Below are positions 8,575 to 19,600 of a stretch of 64,000 nucleotides of DNA, piece by piece. The translations under genes and the position numbers were made by a program. This DNA comes from Siphonodentalium dalli (taxonomy: Eukaryota > Mollusca > Scaphopoda > Gadilida > Siphonodentaliidae), in assembly GCA_032622095.1 (NCBI GenBank), contig CP136066.1:8209784-8273783 (forward strand). Direction: 5' to 3'. The number at the start of each line of letters is the position of its first letter. The first letter of the stretch is position 1. Under the pieces are notes generated by a model. That model was not told the DNA's origin. It worked only from the letters and a program-made list of their open reading frames with translations, and ran no database searches.

Positions 8575-9712
8575 AATACAATGACATTAATTTCGTGGCG
8601 TACATTTGTTGTATTGGTGACAGACATAACGGCGTCGGGACATACCTCGTATGAAATACAATGACATTAATTTCGCGCCTTACACGTTTGGTATTGGTGA
8701 CATATATAACGGCGTTGGGACATACCTCGTATGAAATACACTGACATTAATTTCGCGCCTTACACGTTTGGTATTGGTGACAGACATAACGGCGTCGGGA
8801 CATACCTCCTATGAAATACAATGATATTGATTTCGCGCCTTACGTGTTTGGCATTGGTGACCAATAAAACGGCGTTGGGACATACCTCGTATGAAATACG
8901 AAATACAATGACATTAATTTCGCGCCTTACACGTTTGGTATTGGTGACAGACATAACGGCGTCGGGACATACCTCCTATGAAATACATTGATATTGATTT
9001 CGCGCCTTACGTGTTTGGCATTGGTGACCAATAAAACGGCGTTGGGACATACCTCGTATGAAATACAATGACATTGATTTCGCGCCTTACATGTTTGGCA
9101 TTGGTGACTAATATAACGGCGTCGGGACATACCTCGTATGAAAAACAATGAGATTGATTTCGCGGCGGACAAGTTCGGCATTGGTGACAGACATAACGGC
9201 GTTGGGACACACATGTACCTCCTATAAAAGAAAATGACATTAATTTCTCGGCGTACAAGTTCGGTAATGTGACTAATATAACGGTGTTGGGACATACCTC
9301 GTATGAAATACATACAGTTACATTACTTTCGAGGCGTGTTCGACATGTTCGATATGGGTGACCAAATAAACGGTATCGGGACATACTTCGTATGACAGTC
9401 AATGACATTATTTCGCGGTCTACATGTTCGGCGTTGGAATATACATGCACCTCGTATGAAATACAGTGACATCAATTTCGCGGCGTACAAGTTTGGTAAT
9501 GTGACTAATATAACGGTGCCGGGACATACCTCGTATACAAGACAATGACATTATTTTCGCGGCCTACATGTTTGGTATTGGGAACCGATTAAACGACGCG
9601 GGGACATATACTTCGTATGAAAGACAAGGACATTAATTTCGCGGCCAACATGTTCGACATTGGTGACCAATATAACGGCGCGAGGACATACCTCGTATGA
9701 GAGACGCCGGGA
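8575..9712 (+). repeat. About 14 copies of the gene-1 3' end (unit near 80 bp)
   Basis: After the stop codon the final coding segment (AAGTTCGCGGCGTACATG... to GGGACATACCTCGTATGA) is repeated with about 80-bp spacing. Units end near 8650, 8728, 8808, 8890, 8976, 9056, 9135, 9218, 9301, 9392, 9460, 9533, 9618 and 9700. Divergence and small indels are scattered, and many copies lose the frame. The array probably belongs to the 3' UTR or flank; frames on the opposite strand are by-products. Confidence 0.88.
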
Positions 9713-9782
9713 TCGACGGTGTCCCTCGACCGTGTTGTAATGTTGTAATCTTAAATATTTAAGAACTAACTCTTTATTTTAT

Positions 9783-10249
9783 TAAAGGCACGTGCGGCCT
9801 TAATTGTCGAAAATATTTATATTTGTTCCAAACACCGTAAACAGAAAAACATTAAAACGCATACAGTTTTGTTCATATATACCATGACCATCGCGTAAAC
9901 AGCATGTTATAATAAAGACCTACTATATTTTACCTAAGCAAGAGCCTGATTGTGTTACAGAAGACAGCACAATGCTACTGGCTAATCACACACAAATGGC
10001 ATAAACGCTCTTTATTAGTTCCATATCAGGTATTCATCAACAAAGAACGCTCTTTATGTGTACCATCATAATATAAACAAACACCAGAAAGTAACTTTTT
10101 ATGCTTTTGTTTACATAACAATGGTCAAAAATATGACAATAACATACTGTTTATGCGATATTTCTTATTTGTATACGGACAATGTCTATCTACATTTTGA
10201 TGTTCTTTCTGTTTGTGGCGGTTTTTGACGGGTGGAGATATTTTCACAG
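9783..10249 (+). repeat. Dispersed repeat family A, copy 1
   Basis: This block begins TAAAGGCACG and ends TTTTCACAG. It recurs nearly end to end at 11561-12028 in the same orientation. Gene 2's otherwise collinear downstream DNA lacks it, so it looks like an insertion. More divergent relatives lie at 22100-22400 and 45200-45310. No coding capacity was seen. Confidence 0.85.
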
Positions 10250-10514
10250 GATACCCACCGCCAAGGCCAACCGTGTCTTTAAGGTTATGCATTTATAACC
10301 AAAAAGGCTGAAGACGAATTACATTACGGGCTTAATGCGTTATAGTAAATTTATATTCAAACTGCTCGTTATAACTCATAACGTTAATCGAAACATGTGT
10401 TATTTATTATAATTTAATCCGCTATTTCACAGGATAACCACCATAAGTAGGCGGTAGCAGTAAAACAAATAAAAAAAACTCTAATAAAACTACACTTAAA
10501 GTTGAACGCGAACA

Positions 10515-10690
10515 CGCTCTAATTATCGATTGATCACTTGGCGTAATCATTAACCGTTTTTGATTGGCTAGTGGCGAGTGATCACGCAATGCTCTCGTGT
10601 TCCTCATATTTTCGCTGAACATTACTGTAACTGTTGTTAGTTTCAATTTCATGTCGATCTTTGCAAGTGTCAGCACGAGTCTTGTTGATT
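10515..10690. repeat. Dispersed repeat family B, copy 1
   Basis: The segment from CTCTAATTATCGATT through GATTGGCTAGTGGCGAGTG to CAGCACGAGTC recurs downstream of gene 2 at about 53925-54075 and again at 54118-54270. The shared order on both sides supports an old duplication of the whole gene region. Confidence 0.75.
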
Positions 10691-12640
10691 TGTCTGGGTA
10701 CTTGTGCTCTGATGGTTTAACTATTAGCTGCATGATGGGTCTGTTTGGTGATCAAAATTCATTGAGTTGTGCAAAGAGATGTTACTTTCTTAAATCAGCA
10801 AGTGAACGCGGATTCAACATGTATTCATGACATGATGAGATAGAATCATATTTGAAGCTCGAAAGCAAATAAAAAATAATACTGGCATCTTTTGCAAGTC
10901 AATGAACAACATCATTAAATGATCGACGGATTGGAAAATTTAAAAACTGCCAGATCAAATAGACAAGACTTTTCAAAATTGTAAACGATCAACTAAGAGA
11001 TATCAGAAGTACACTGCATTGGTGGTGCTGATTTAGCTCCATGTGCCGAAATTTTTTAATTGAGACATTTTATTTGGAGCCGTCTCCTCAGAAAGCTTGC
11101 TCTGATCACTGCTCTGCATATATCAGTATAATTTATAAATTTTAAATTAACTTTTTGATTTACTTTAACTCTATCACTTAGGCCAAATAAATATATACCT
11201 GTGTTTCTGGTGACATGCAAGAAATAAAATAGGGGCGGGCGGGTCGCTTTACATTTTATTTCATTTTTTCATTTTATTTCCAACTTTGCTCAAAATAAAT
11301 ATGAATACCACCCCCCAGACTTCTCCTTATTTGTAATTTACTATAAAATAATAAAACTAAGTAAATAATATTAGAATATAGTGTAAGTTATTGTTTTATT
11401 GGATAAATCATGAACAAATAAATTTGATTTGACATAAGTTTGATTTCGCATAAGTTTGATTTCGCATAAGTTTGATTTGGCATAAGTTTGATGGCATAAG
11501 TTTGATGGCATAAGTTTGATTCGGCTGTGACCTAATTGAAGTGTTGTATAATTTCCGGTTTAAAGGCACGGGCGGCCTCAGTTGTCGAAAATATTCATAT
11601 TTGTTTCAATCACCGTAAGCAGAAAAACATTAAAACGCATACAGTTATGTTCATATATATCATGACCATCGCGTAAACAGCATGCTATCATAAAGACCTA
11701 CTATATTTTACCTATATACCTGTAGAGCCTGATTGTGTTACAAAAGGCAGCACAGTGTTACTGGCTAATCACACACACATGATATAAACGCTCTTTATTC
11801 GTTCCATATCAGGAATTCAGCAACAAAGAACGCTCTTTATGTTTACCATCATAATATAAACAAACACCAGGAAAGTAAATTTTTATGCTTTTGTTTACAT
11901 AACAATGGTCAAACATATGACAATAACATACTATTTATGCGATATTTCTTATTTGTATACGGACAAAGTCTACATTTTAATATTCTTTCTGTTTGTGGCG
12001 GTTTTTGACCGGTGGAAATATTTTCACAACATGGCACAGCGTAATCTACAGTAACATGGGCTGTGGGTCACGGTACATATGTACTAATCGAATAACTCTT
12101 TAATTGCTTGTTTAACATCCGCTATCGAGCCTTTAAGTTGTCACTTTTTATGTATCGACGTGGATACATCAATGAACGCCTTGTCGATAATTATCTTCCA
12201 TAGTCTCACTTGGTGGCACCATATATCAATTAAAAGACGATCAACAGCTCGTTAGTCAATCATCTATAACGACCTCTATTTGAACCAAAGTCTATACAAT
12301 AATGCACTTTAGTGTAAACCAATACATTAGTGTAAACCAATACTTATTTGAAAAACTAGCCTTCACTTTGACTATGTATACATAGATAAGTAAACAAACA
12401 ATCTTATCCCCTTGGATAATATCTCAAAATCTTCCTGTAGTAAAAACTAGACCCACTGTATATTATGTTGTTGCCATGCATGATGTTTCGCCATATTGTT
12501 ATATTTAGTATGTTGTTATATTTAGTATGAACTCAATAATTACGTATACTTATATGTTGGACTGCACTTCAAATGTTGTTTCGAGTTCCGCTGATTTAGG
12601 TGAATTGAGGTGAATATTACATTTTAGGGAGAATTGGAAG
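10691..12640. other. Non-coding DNA with a small tandem repeat and family A copy 2
   Basis: No gene is supported. A 14-19-bp tandem repeat of CATAAGTTTGAT with variable linkers lies at about 11434-11520. Family A copy 2 occupies 11561-12028. The remainder, up to the LINE start, is AT-rich unique sequence. Confidence 0.6.
11561..12028 (+). repeat. Dispersed repeat family A, copy 2
   Basis: It is a direct copy of 9783-10249 with scattered substitutions, bounded by TAAAGGCACG and TTTTCACAA. The two copies are about 1.8 kb apart in the same orientation. Confidence 0.85.
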
Positions 12641-12673
12641 GCTTACCAGCTCCATGGCTAGTATATTGAAATT

Positions 12674-13505
12674 ATGTCAGACATGAGTACAACAGATCAA
12701 AGTAATACAATCGGATATACAAGCTGGAATGTGCAAGGGATCCGTAAAAAAATTAGAGATCCAGAATTTAGACACCAAATAGAGAGATATGAGTTTATTA
12801 CTCTGATAGAAACGTGGCATCAAAATTCATCAGAAATTGATTAAGAAGGCTACGAAAATCTAAATTTAAGTCGTGCCAAGGGCAAGAAAAAAGGTGGTAT
12901 CGCCTTTTTATTTCCTCTCAAAATTCAAAAAGTACATGCGAAAAGTCTACACTGTAACCGAAGTAGCACTAATTGTTGAGTTCGATGGTAAATTACTTAA
13001 CCAATCCACAAAAGTAATATTTGTGTCATTGTACATTCCTCCCAGCAATTCTAGCTTTTGGAAGATGAAAGATAAAGATGATGATATTTTTAAGTGTGTC
13101 GAGAAGGCATTAGCTCGGTACAAGAACAATGAACTTTTAATTCTCGGCAGTGAATTGCCAGACCACGTGGTATCTGACAGTGATCAGCACACGCCGCTCC
13201 CAGCTGATTATATAATAGACACGTGCCCTAATAGAGTCAGTATGGATAGTGGTGTAAACTCTTTTGGACGCCAGCTCATTACACTTTGCCAAAGTAGTGG
13301 TATTCGTATAATTAATGGACGATCTGCAGGCGATCGACTTGGTCATTTCACAAGCTGTCAATATAATGGGGCGAGCGTCGTTGATTATATCCTTATAACA
13401 GAGAGTTTTCTTTGTGCCGTTGATTACTGTTGCGTTAAACTTCCAACAGAACTCTCTGACCATTGTCAATTAGTTCTTCACTTAAAATATGATAATGGAC
13501 GATGA
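12674..13505 (+). pseudogene. LINE ORF2, endonuclease part, broken
   Basis: The ATG at 12674 opens a frame with SWNVQGIRKK and ITLIETWH, the start of an apurinic/apyrimidinic-type endonuclease. A TAA interrupts it at 12842, and the homology then moves to the +1 frame around 12945-12960. In the new frame the domain continues through SLYIPPSNSSFW and a VVDYILITES block to LSDHCQLVLHL, the conserved Ser-Asp-His end. A TGA at 13503 then separates it from the reverse transcriptase in the same frame. One frameshift and two stops make this copy inactive. Confidence 0.8.
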
Positions 13506-15224
13506 CAATCATCAAACAAATACACATATACCCGAATAAGAACACATCTTAAATGGGCAGATCATAGTGATGAGAAATTGCGTGACGTCATGCATAATAG
13601 ATCCATGCGGGGACGCTTATCTAATTATAAAACGTATCCCTATCAGCACGATGTTTGCGGTGCCACAAATGCGACCAAAGACCTTATGCAAATAATAAAA
13701 GACGTGAACATGTACGCATGTGCACGTAGGGTAGTCACGAGGAAGAGAACACCGCGTAAAAGAAAGTGGTTCGATGGGCATTGTAGGGAACTTAAGCGTG
13801 ATCTCGTGAAAATCATTAGCGTTATGAGAAAGAACCCACTTGAAACAAACCTAAGAACACGATATCACGTGAAACTGAAAGCATACAAAAAGTCGCTTAA
13901 GACTAAACGACGGGCATTTTACGCAGATATATATTGTAAACTAGATACGTTAGAGACAACCAACCCAAAACAATATTGGGAAATCATAACAAAAATGCGA
14001 CAGAAACAGGTTTCCCAAAATGAACTTGATGCTGATAGATCAGTTGATTTCTTCACTAAGCTTTATTGTCCGGAACCTGATAACCCAGATTGTGGATTAT
14101 ATTCGGTCATACATAAATCTTCCAATCAATCTATTAATAATGATGTCATCACGACAGAGGAAGTACTTGGTGCTACGCGAGAATTAAAATACGGGAAGGA
14201 AATTGGACCCGACCAAGTTTCTAACGAATTGCTTAAGTCGCTCGTTCCTTTGATGATTGATGAAATTGTAAAATTGTTTAACTTAATACTAGAGACAGGA
14301 CAGTATCCGAGTGAGTGGAGTGAATCTACCCTCACTTTAATTCATAAAAAAGGAGACAAAAGTTATCCCAATAACTACCGGGCAATAGCAGTATCATCGT
14401 CGGTCGGTAAATTGTTTAATAAAATAATTTATCGTCGGTTAATCGCGTTCTTGGATGTAAACAATATTATTAGCGAAAACCAATTTGGTTTTTCGAAAGG
14501 GAAGAGCACCATTGATGGAGCGTTCGTTCTACACGCGGCCATACAAAAATACAAAGGATTGGGCAAGCCGCTATATGCTGCGTTCATAGATTTCAGAAAG
14601 GCGTTCGACACAGTTAACAGGCAAATACTTTTAAAAAATTTGAAATGCGTGGGGATTAAGGGACACATAATGCGGGTAATTCAGTCACCATATGACAATA
14701 GCTATTATATCACCAAAACAAACAAAGGGTTGGGGCCTTCATGCTTGTCCACGATAGGTGTCAGACAAGGGTATATATTGTCACCAAATTTGTTCAAAAT
14801 CTTTATTGATGACATTAAAAATGCGTTTGACAGTTCTTGCGATGCTGTCCGTATAGGCAATGCTTCCCTTAATCACATTTTATTCGCTGACGACCTAGTT
14901 TTACTTTCGGATACTCCAAACGGGCTTCAGCGGTGTCTAAACATACTAAATAGATACACGGAGACCAACAAACTCGCCATGAACACTGATAAAACTAAAT
15001 GTATGGTGCTTAGATCTAGGAAAGCTAAACCTTCACCAGACTTTCACATTGGAAATAAAAAGTTGGAAAATGTCACTGAATACAACTATCTTGGAATTAA
15101 ATTTAGTAATACTGGTAGATTCATACATGCAATGGAAGAGATAAGTGCTGAAGGTCTCAAAGCAATACATTCACTAATTAATGCATGTACAAAAGACGCA
15201 CCGATTCCAATATCGACGTCTTGA
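13506..15224 (+). pseudogene. LINE ORF2, reverse transcriptase part
   Basis: The frame is open from the in-frame TGA at 13503 to 15222. It contains GKEIGPDQVSNELLKS, LTLIHKKGDKSYPNNYRAI, NQFGFSKGKSTIDGAF, AAFIDFRKAFDTVN, GVRQGYILSPNLF and the catalytic box FADD (14883-14894), then YNYLGIKFS. After 15224 a frameshift leads to LFDRLIKPILLYG, the usual next block, and homology is then lost near 15290. The 3' part and tail are missing. It is a non-LTR retrotransposon polymerase of the endonuclease-RT class; I cannot place the clade with certainty. The fragment at 52815-53619 carries the part that is missing here. Confidence 0.85.
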
Positions 15225-15469
15225 AAACTCTTCGATAGATTAATTAAGCCGATACTGTTATATGGTAAAAGTTTACTCTGAGTCGGTAAATTTTCTTCGA
15301 ACAACGCTGTCCGCGCTGAGGTAGGGAGCCACCCACTATTCATTGATGTGGCATGCAGACTTACATCATATGTAAGTAAGTTAATGTCACGGTCGGACTG
15401 TAATCTTCTCCGCAGTGCTGCGTTGGAACAACAGGTGGCACCGGTTAAGAAATCAATCTTGTTCATTCA

Positions 15470-15919
15470 TTGTGTGATGAAGGTGTACATGCCCATCAAA
15501 TAATTCAGGTGTCAGGACATAAGAATGTTAACAGCCTCCTGAATTTCAGTAAAATAAACCCAGAACAAAGTAGGCAATTTATATCTGATATTCTATCGGA
15601 CAATGACAGAAATACAAACAATGTTTCTCCAAGAATTCAGCCTGAAAGCAGTGAAAGTGCATGTACCTGTGTAGCTGTACCAACCCCCAGTCTCTGTGTA
15701 AAGAGACCTGTTGAAATCTCATTTCCAAGGCATGGTGAAATTTGTGACAATTCCGGACAGTTGCCGAAGTCGGTATTCAGTGGTAATACATTTCATGGAG
15801 CCGTTAATGTTTATGTACAGGCTTCTCACTCTCAGAATCATAACATTACAAATGAAATGAACCTCAATGGAAATCCAAAGCGAAAGCGTATTCGGGTCAT
15901 TGACAGCGACAGTGATTGA
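15470..15919 (+). pseudogene. C-terminal fragment of a Crypton-type tyrosine recombinase
   Basis: The 149-residue frame begins with HQIIQVSGHKNVNSLLNFSK, the end of a tyrosine-recombinase catalytic domain (GH box followed by the nucleophile region), and continues with NPEQSRQFISDIL. A variable linker follows, then SGNTFHGAVNVYVQ and a basic, acidic-tipped tail (KRKRIRVIDSDSD). In relatives the residue after the Asn-Xaa segment is the catalytic Tyr; here Phe stands in LLNFSK. The upstream part with the catalytic Arg is absent, because the sequence before 15470 is unrelated. This is therefore a relic, or a domesticated tail, of a Crypton or a Crypton-derived host gene. Confidence 0.6.
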
Positions 15920-16189
15920 ATTTGTTGTGTTTACAATTTCGAGTCGGTGTTTCCTGGTGTACTGTTTCCGGTTTAAATTATCATTCCAAGTTTGTTTTGA
16001 AAAAGGACAAAGTGAAGAGAGTCATTGTGATAATTTAATTTACATTATATTCACTGATATTATTCCAGTTTTAATTAAAATCTATCTTATGTTGAAATTG
16101 GACATATTTATGGGGGAAATAAAGGGAAGAATACGGGAACTATATTTTTAATTCTGCGGATGGTGAAGTAGTATTGCATGAACATGCAA
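15920..16189. other. Unique AT-rich DNA
   Basis: No gene, RNA or repeat could be supported between the recombinase fragment and the tandem repeats that follow. Confidence 0.5.
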
Positions 16190-16562
16190 CGGTAAACGTT
16201 TATTATGTACACGCTGATTATGCTTATCGCTGATTCTGCAGACGGTAGTTATGCTTAACGCTGAGTTGGTGTGGGTGAACGTTTATTATGCACACGCTGA
16301 TTATGCTTATCGCTGATAATGCATAACGCTGAATTGGAGTGGGTAAACTTTTAGTATGCACACGCTGATTATGCGTAACGCTGAATTGGGGTGGGTGAAC
16401 TTTTAGTATGCACACGGTGAATATGCTTAACGCTGATTTGGTGTGGGTGAACGTTTATGATGCACACGCTGATTATGCTTAAACGCTGATTATTCACACG
16501 CTGATTATGCTTAACGCTGATTATGCATAACGCTGATTTGGTGTGGGTGAAAGTTTATTACA
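16190..16562. repeat. Degenerate tandem repeat (TGCTTAACGCTGATT / GTGGGTGAACGTTTATTATG)
   Basis: Units of roughly 50-60 bp combine CACACGCTGATTATGC, TTAACGCTGA and GGTGTGGGTGAAC in varying order, with about seven partial copies. Immediately after it, 16559-16668 holds two copies of a segment of about 55 bp (ACAATTACAGCGTG ... TCATATGTAGAAAT). Confidence 0.75.
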
Positions 16563-16664
16563 TACTTGTTCCTACAATTACAGCGTGCGTGCTGCGTCAT
16601 ATGTAGAAATCCATAATAATTACATGCTTGTTCTTACAATTACAGCGTGGTGCGTCATATGTAG

Positions 16665-19600
16665 AAATGGCGGGGGGATTTGATGGAAAATCTCAGATAG
16701 ATAAGAACAAATTAAATGGCGGGAGATTAGATGGAAAACACAGATAGATAAGAACAAATTAAATGGCGGGAGATTAGATGGAAAATCTCAGATAGATAAG
16801 AACAAATTAAATGGCGGGAGATTAGATGGAAAACACAGATAGATAAGAACAAATTAAATGGCGGGAGATTAGATGGAAAATCTCAGATAGATAAGAACAA
16901 ATTAAATGGCGGGGGATTAGATGGAAAAACACAGATAGATAAGAACAAATTAAATGGCGGGGATTAGATGGAACAACTCAGATAGATAAGAACAAATTAA
17001 ATGGCGGGAGATTAGATGGAACAACTCAGATAGATAAGAACAAATTATATGGCGGGGGATTAGATGGAACAACTCAGATAGATAAGAACAAATTAAATGG
17101 CGGGAGATTAGATGGAAAAACACAGATAGATAAGAACAAATTAAATGGCGGGGGATTAGATTTACAATCTCAGATAGATAAGAACAAATTAAATGGCGGG
17201 GGATTAGATGGAAAAACTCAGATAGATAAGAAAAAATTAAATGGCCGGGGATTAGATGGAAAAACACAGATAGATAAGAACAAATTAAATGGCGGGGGGT
17301 TAGATGGTAAAACACAGATAGATAAGAACAAATTAAATGGCGGGGGATTAGATGGAAAATCACAGATAGATAAGAACAAATTAAATGGCGGGGGATTAGA
17401 TGGTAAAACACAGATAGATAAGAACAAATTAAATGGCCGGGGATTAGATGGAAAATCTCAGATAGATAAGAACAAATTAAATGGCGGGGGATTAGATGGA
17501 AAATCACAGATAGATAAGAACAAATTAAATGGCGGGGGATTAGATGGTAAAACACAGATAGATAAGAACAAATTATATGGCGGGGGATTAGATGGAACAA
17601 CTCAGATAGATAAGAACAAATTAAATGGCGGGAGATTAGATGGAAAAACACAGATAGATAAGAACAAATTAAATGGCGGGGGATTAGATTTACAATCTCA
17701 GATAGATAAGAACAAATTAAATGGCGGGGGATTAGATGGAAAAACACAGATAGATAAGAACAAATTAAATGGCGGGGGATTAGATTTACAATCTCAGATA
17801 GATAAGAACAAATTAAATGGCCGGGGATTAGATGGAAAATCTCAGATAGATAAGAACAAATTAAATGGCCGGGGATTAGATGGAAAATCTCAGATAGATA
17901 AGAACAAATTAAATGGCCGGGGATTAGATGGAAAATCTCAGATAGATAAGAACAAATTAAATGGCCGGGGATTAGATGGAAAATCACAGATAGATAAGAA
18001 CAAATTAAATGGCCGGGGATTAGATGGAAAATCTCAGATAGATAAGAACAAATTAAATGGCCGGGGATTAGATGGAAAATCACAGAGAGATAAGAACAAA
18101 TTAAATGGCGGGGGATTAGATGGAAAATCTCAGATAGATAAGAACAAATTAAATGGCCGGGGATTAGATGGAAAATCTCAGATAGATAAGAACAAATTAA
18201 ATGGCCGGGGATTAGATGGAAAATCTCAGATAGATAAGAACAAATTAAATGGCCGGGGATTAGATGGAAAATCTCAGATAGATAAGAACAAATTAAATGG
18301 CCGGGGATTAGATGGAAAATCTCAGATAGATAAGAACAAATTAAATGGCCGGGGATTAGATGGAAAATCTCAGATAGATAAGAACAAATTAAATGGCGGG
18401 GGATTAGATGGAAAATCACAGATAGATAAGAACAAATTAAATGGCGGGGGATTAGATGGTAAAACACAGATAGATAAGAACAAATTATATGGCGGGGGAT
18501 TAGATGGAACAACTCAGATAGATAAGAACAAATTAAATGGCGGGAGATTAGATGGAAAAACACAGATAGATAAGAACAAATTAAATGGCGGGGGATTAGA
18601 TTTACAATCTCAGATAGATAAGAACAAATTAAATGGCGGGGGATTAGATGGAAAAACACAGATAGATAAGAACAAATTAAATGGCGGGAGATTAGATGGA
18701 AAAACACAGATAGATAAGAACAAATTAAATGGCGGGGGATTAGATGGAAAAACACAGATAGATAAGAACAAATTAAATGGCGGGAGATTAGATGGAAAAA
18801 CTCAGATAGATAAGAACAAATTAAATGGCGGGGGATTAGATGGAAAAACACAGATAGATAAGAACAAATTAAATGGCGGGAGATTAGATGGAAAAACACA
18901 GATAGATAAGAACAAATTAAATGGCGGGGGATTAGATTTACAATCTCAGATAGATAAGAACAAATTAAATGGCGGGGGATTAGATGGAAAAACACAGATA
19001 GATAAGAAAAAATTAAATGGCCGGGGATTAGATGGTAAAACACAGATAGATAAGAACAAATTAAATGGCGGGGGATTAGATGGAAAAACACAGATAGATA
19101 AGAACAAATTAAATGGCGGGAGATTAGATGGAAAAACACAGATAGATAAGAACAAATTAAATGGCGGGGGATTAGATTTACAATCTCAGATAGATAAGAA
19201 CAAATTAAATGGCGGGGTATTAGATGGAAAAACACAGATAGATAAGAACAAATTAAATGGAGGGGGATTAGATGGAAAATCACAGATAGATAAGAACAAA
19301 TTAAATGGAGGGGGATTAGATGGAACAACTCAGATAGATAAGAACAAATTAAATGGCGGGGGATTAGATGGAAAAACTCAGATAGATAAGAACAAATTAA
19401 ATGGAGGGGGATTAGATGGAACAACTCAGATAGATAAGAACAAATTAAATGGCGGGGGATTAGATGGTAAAACACAGATAGATAAGAACAAATTAAATGG
19501 CCGGGGATTAGATGGAAAATCTCAGATAGATAAGAACAAATTAAATGGCCGGGGATTAGATGGAAAATCACAGATAGATAAGAACAAATTAAATGGCGGG

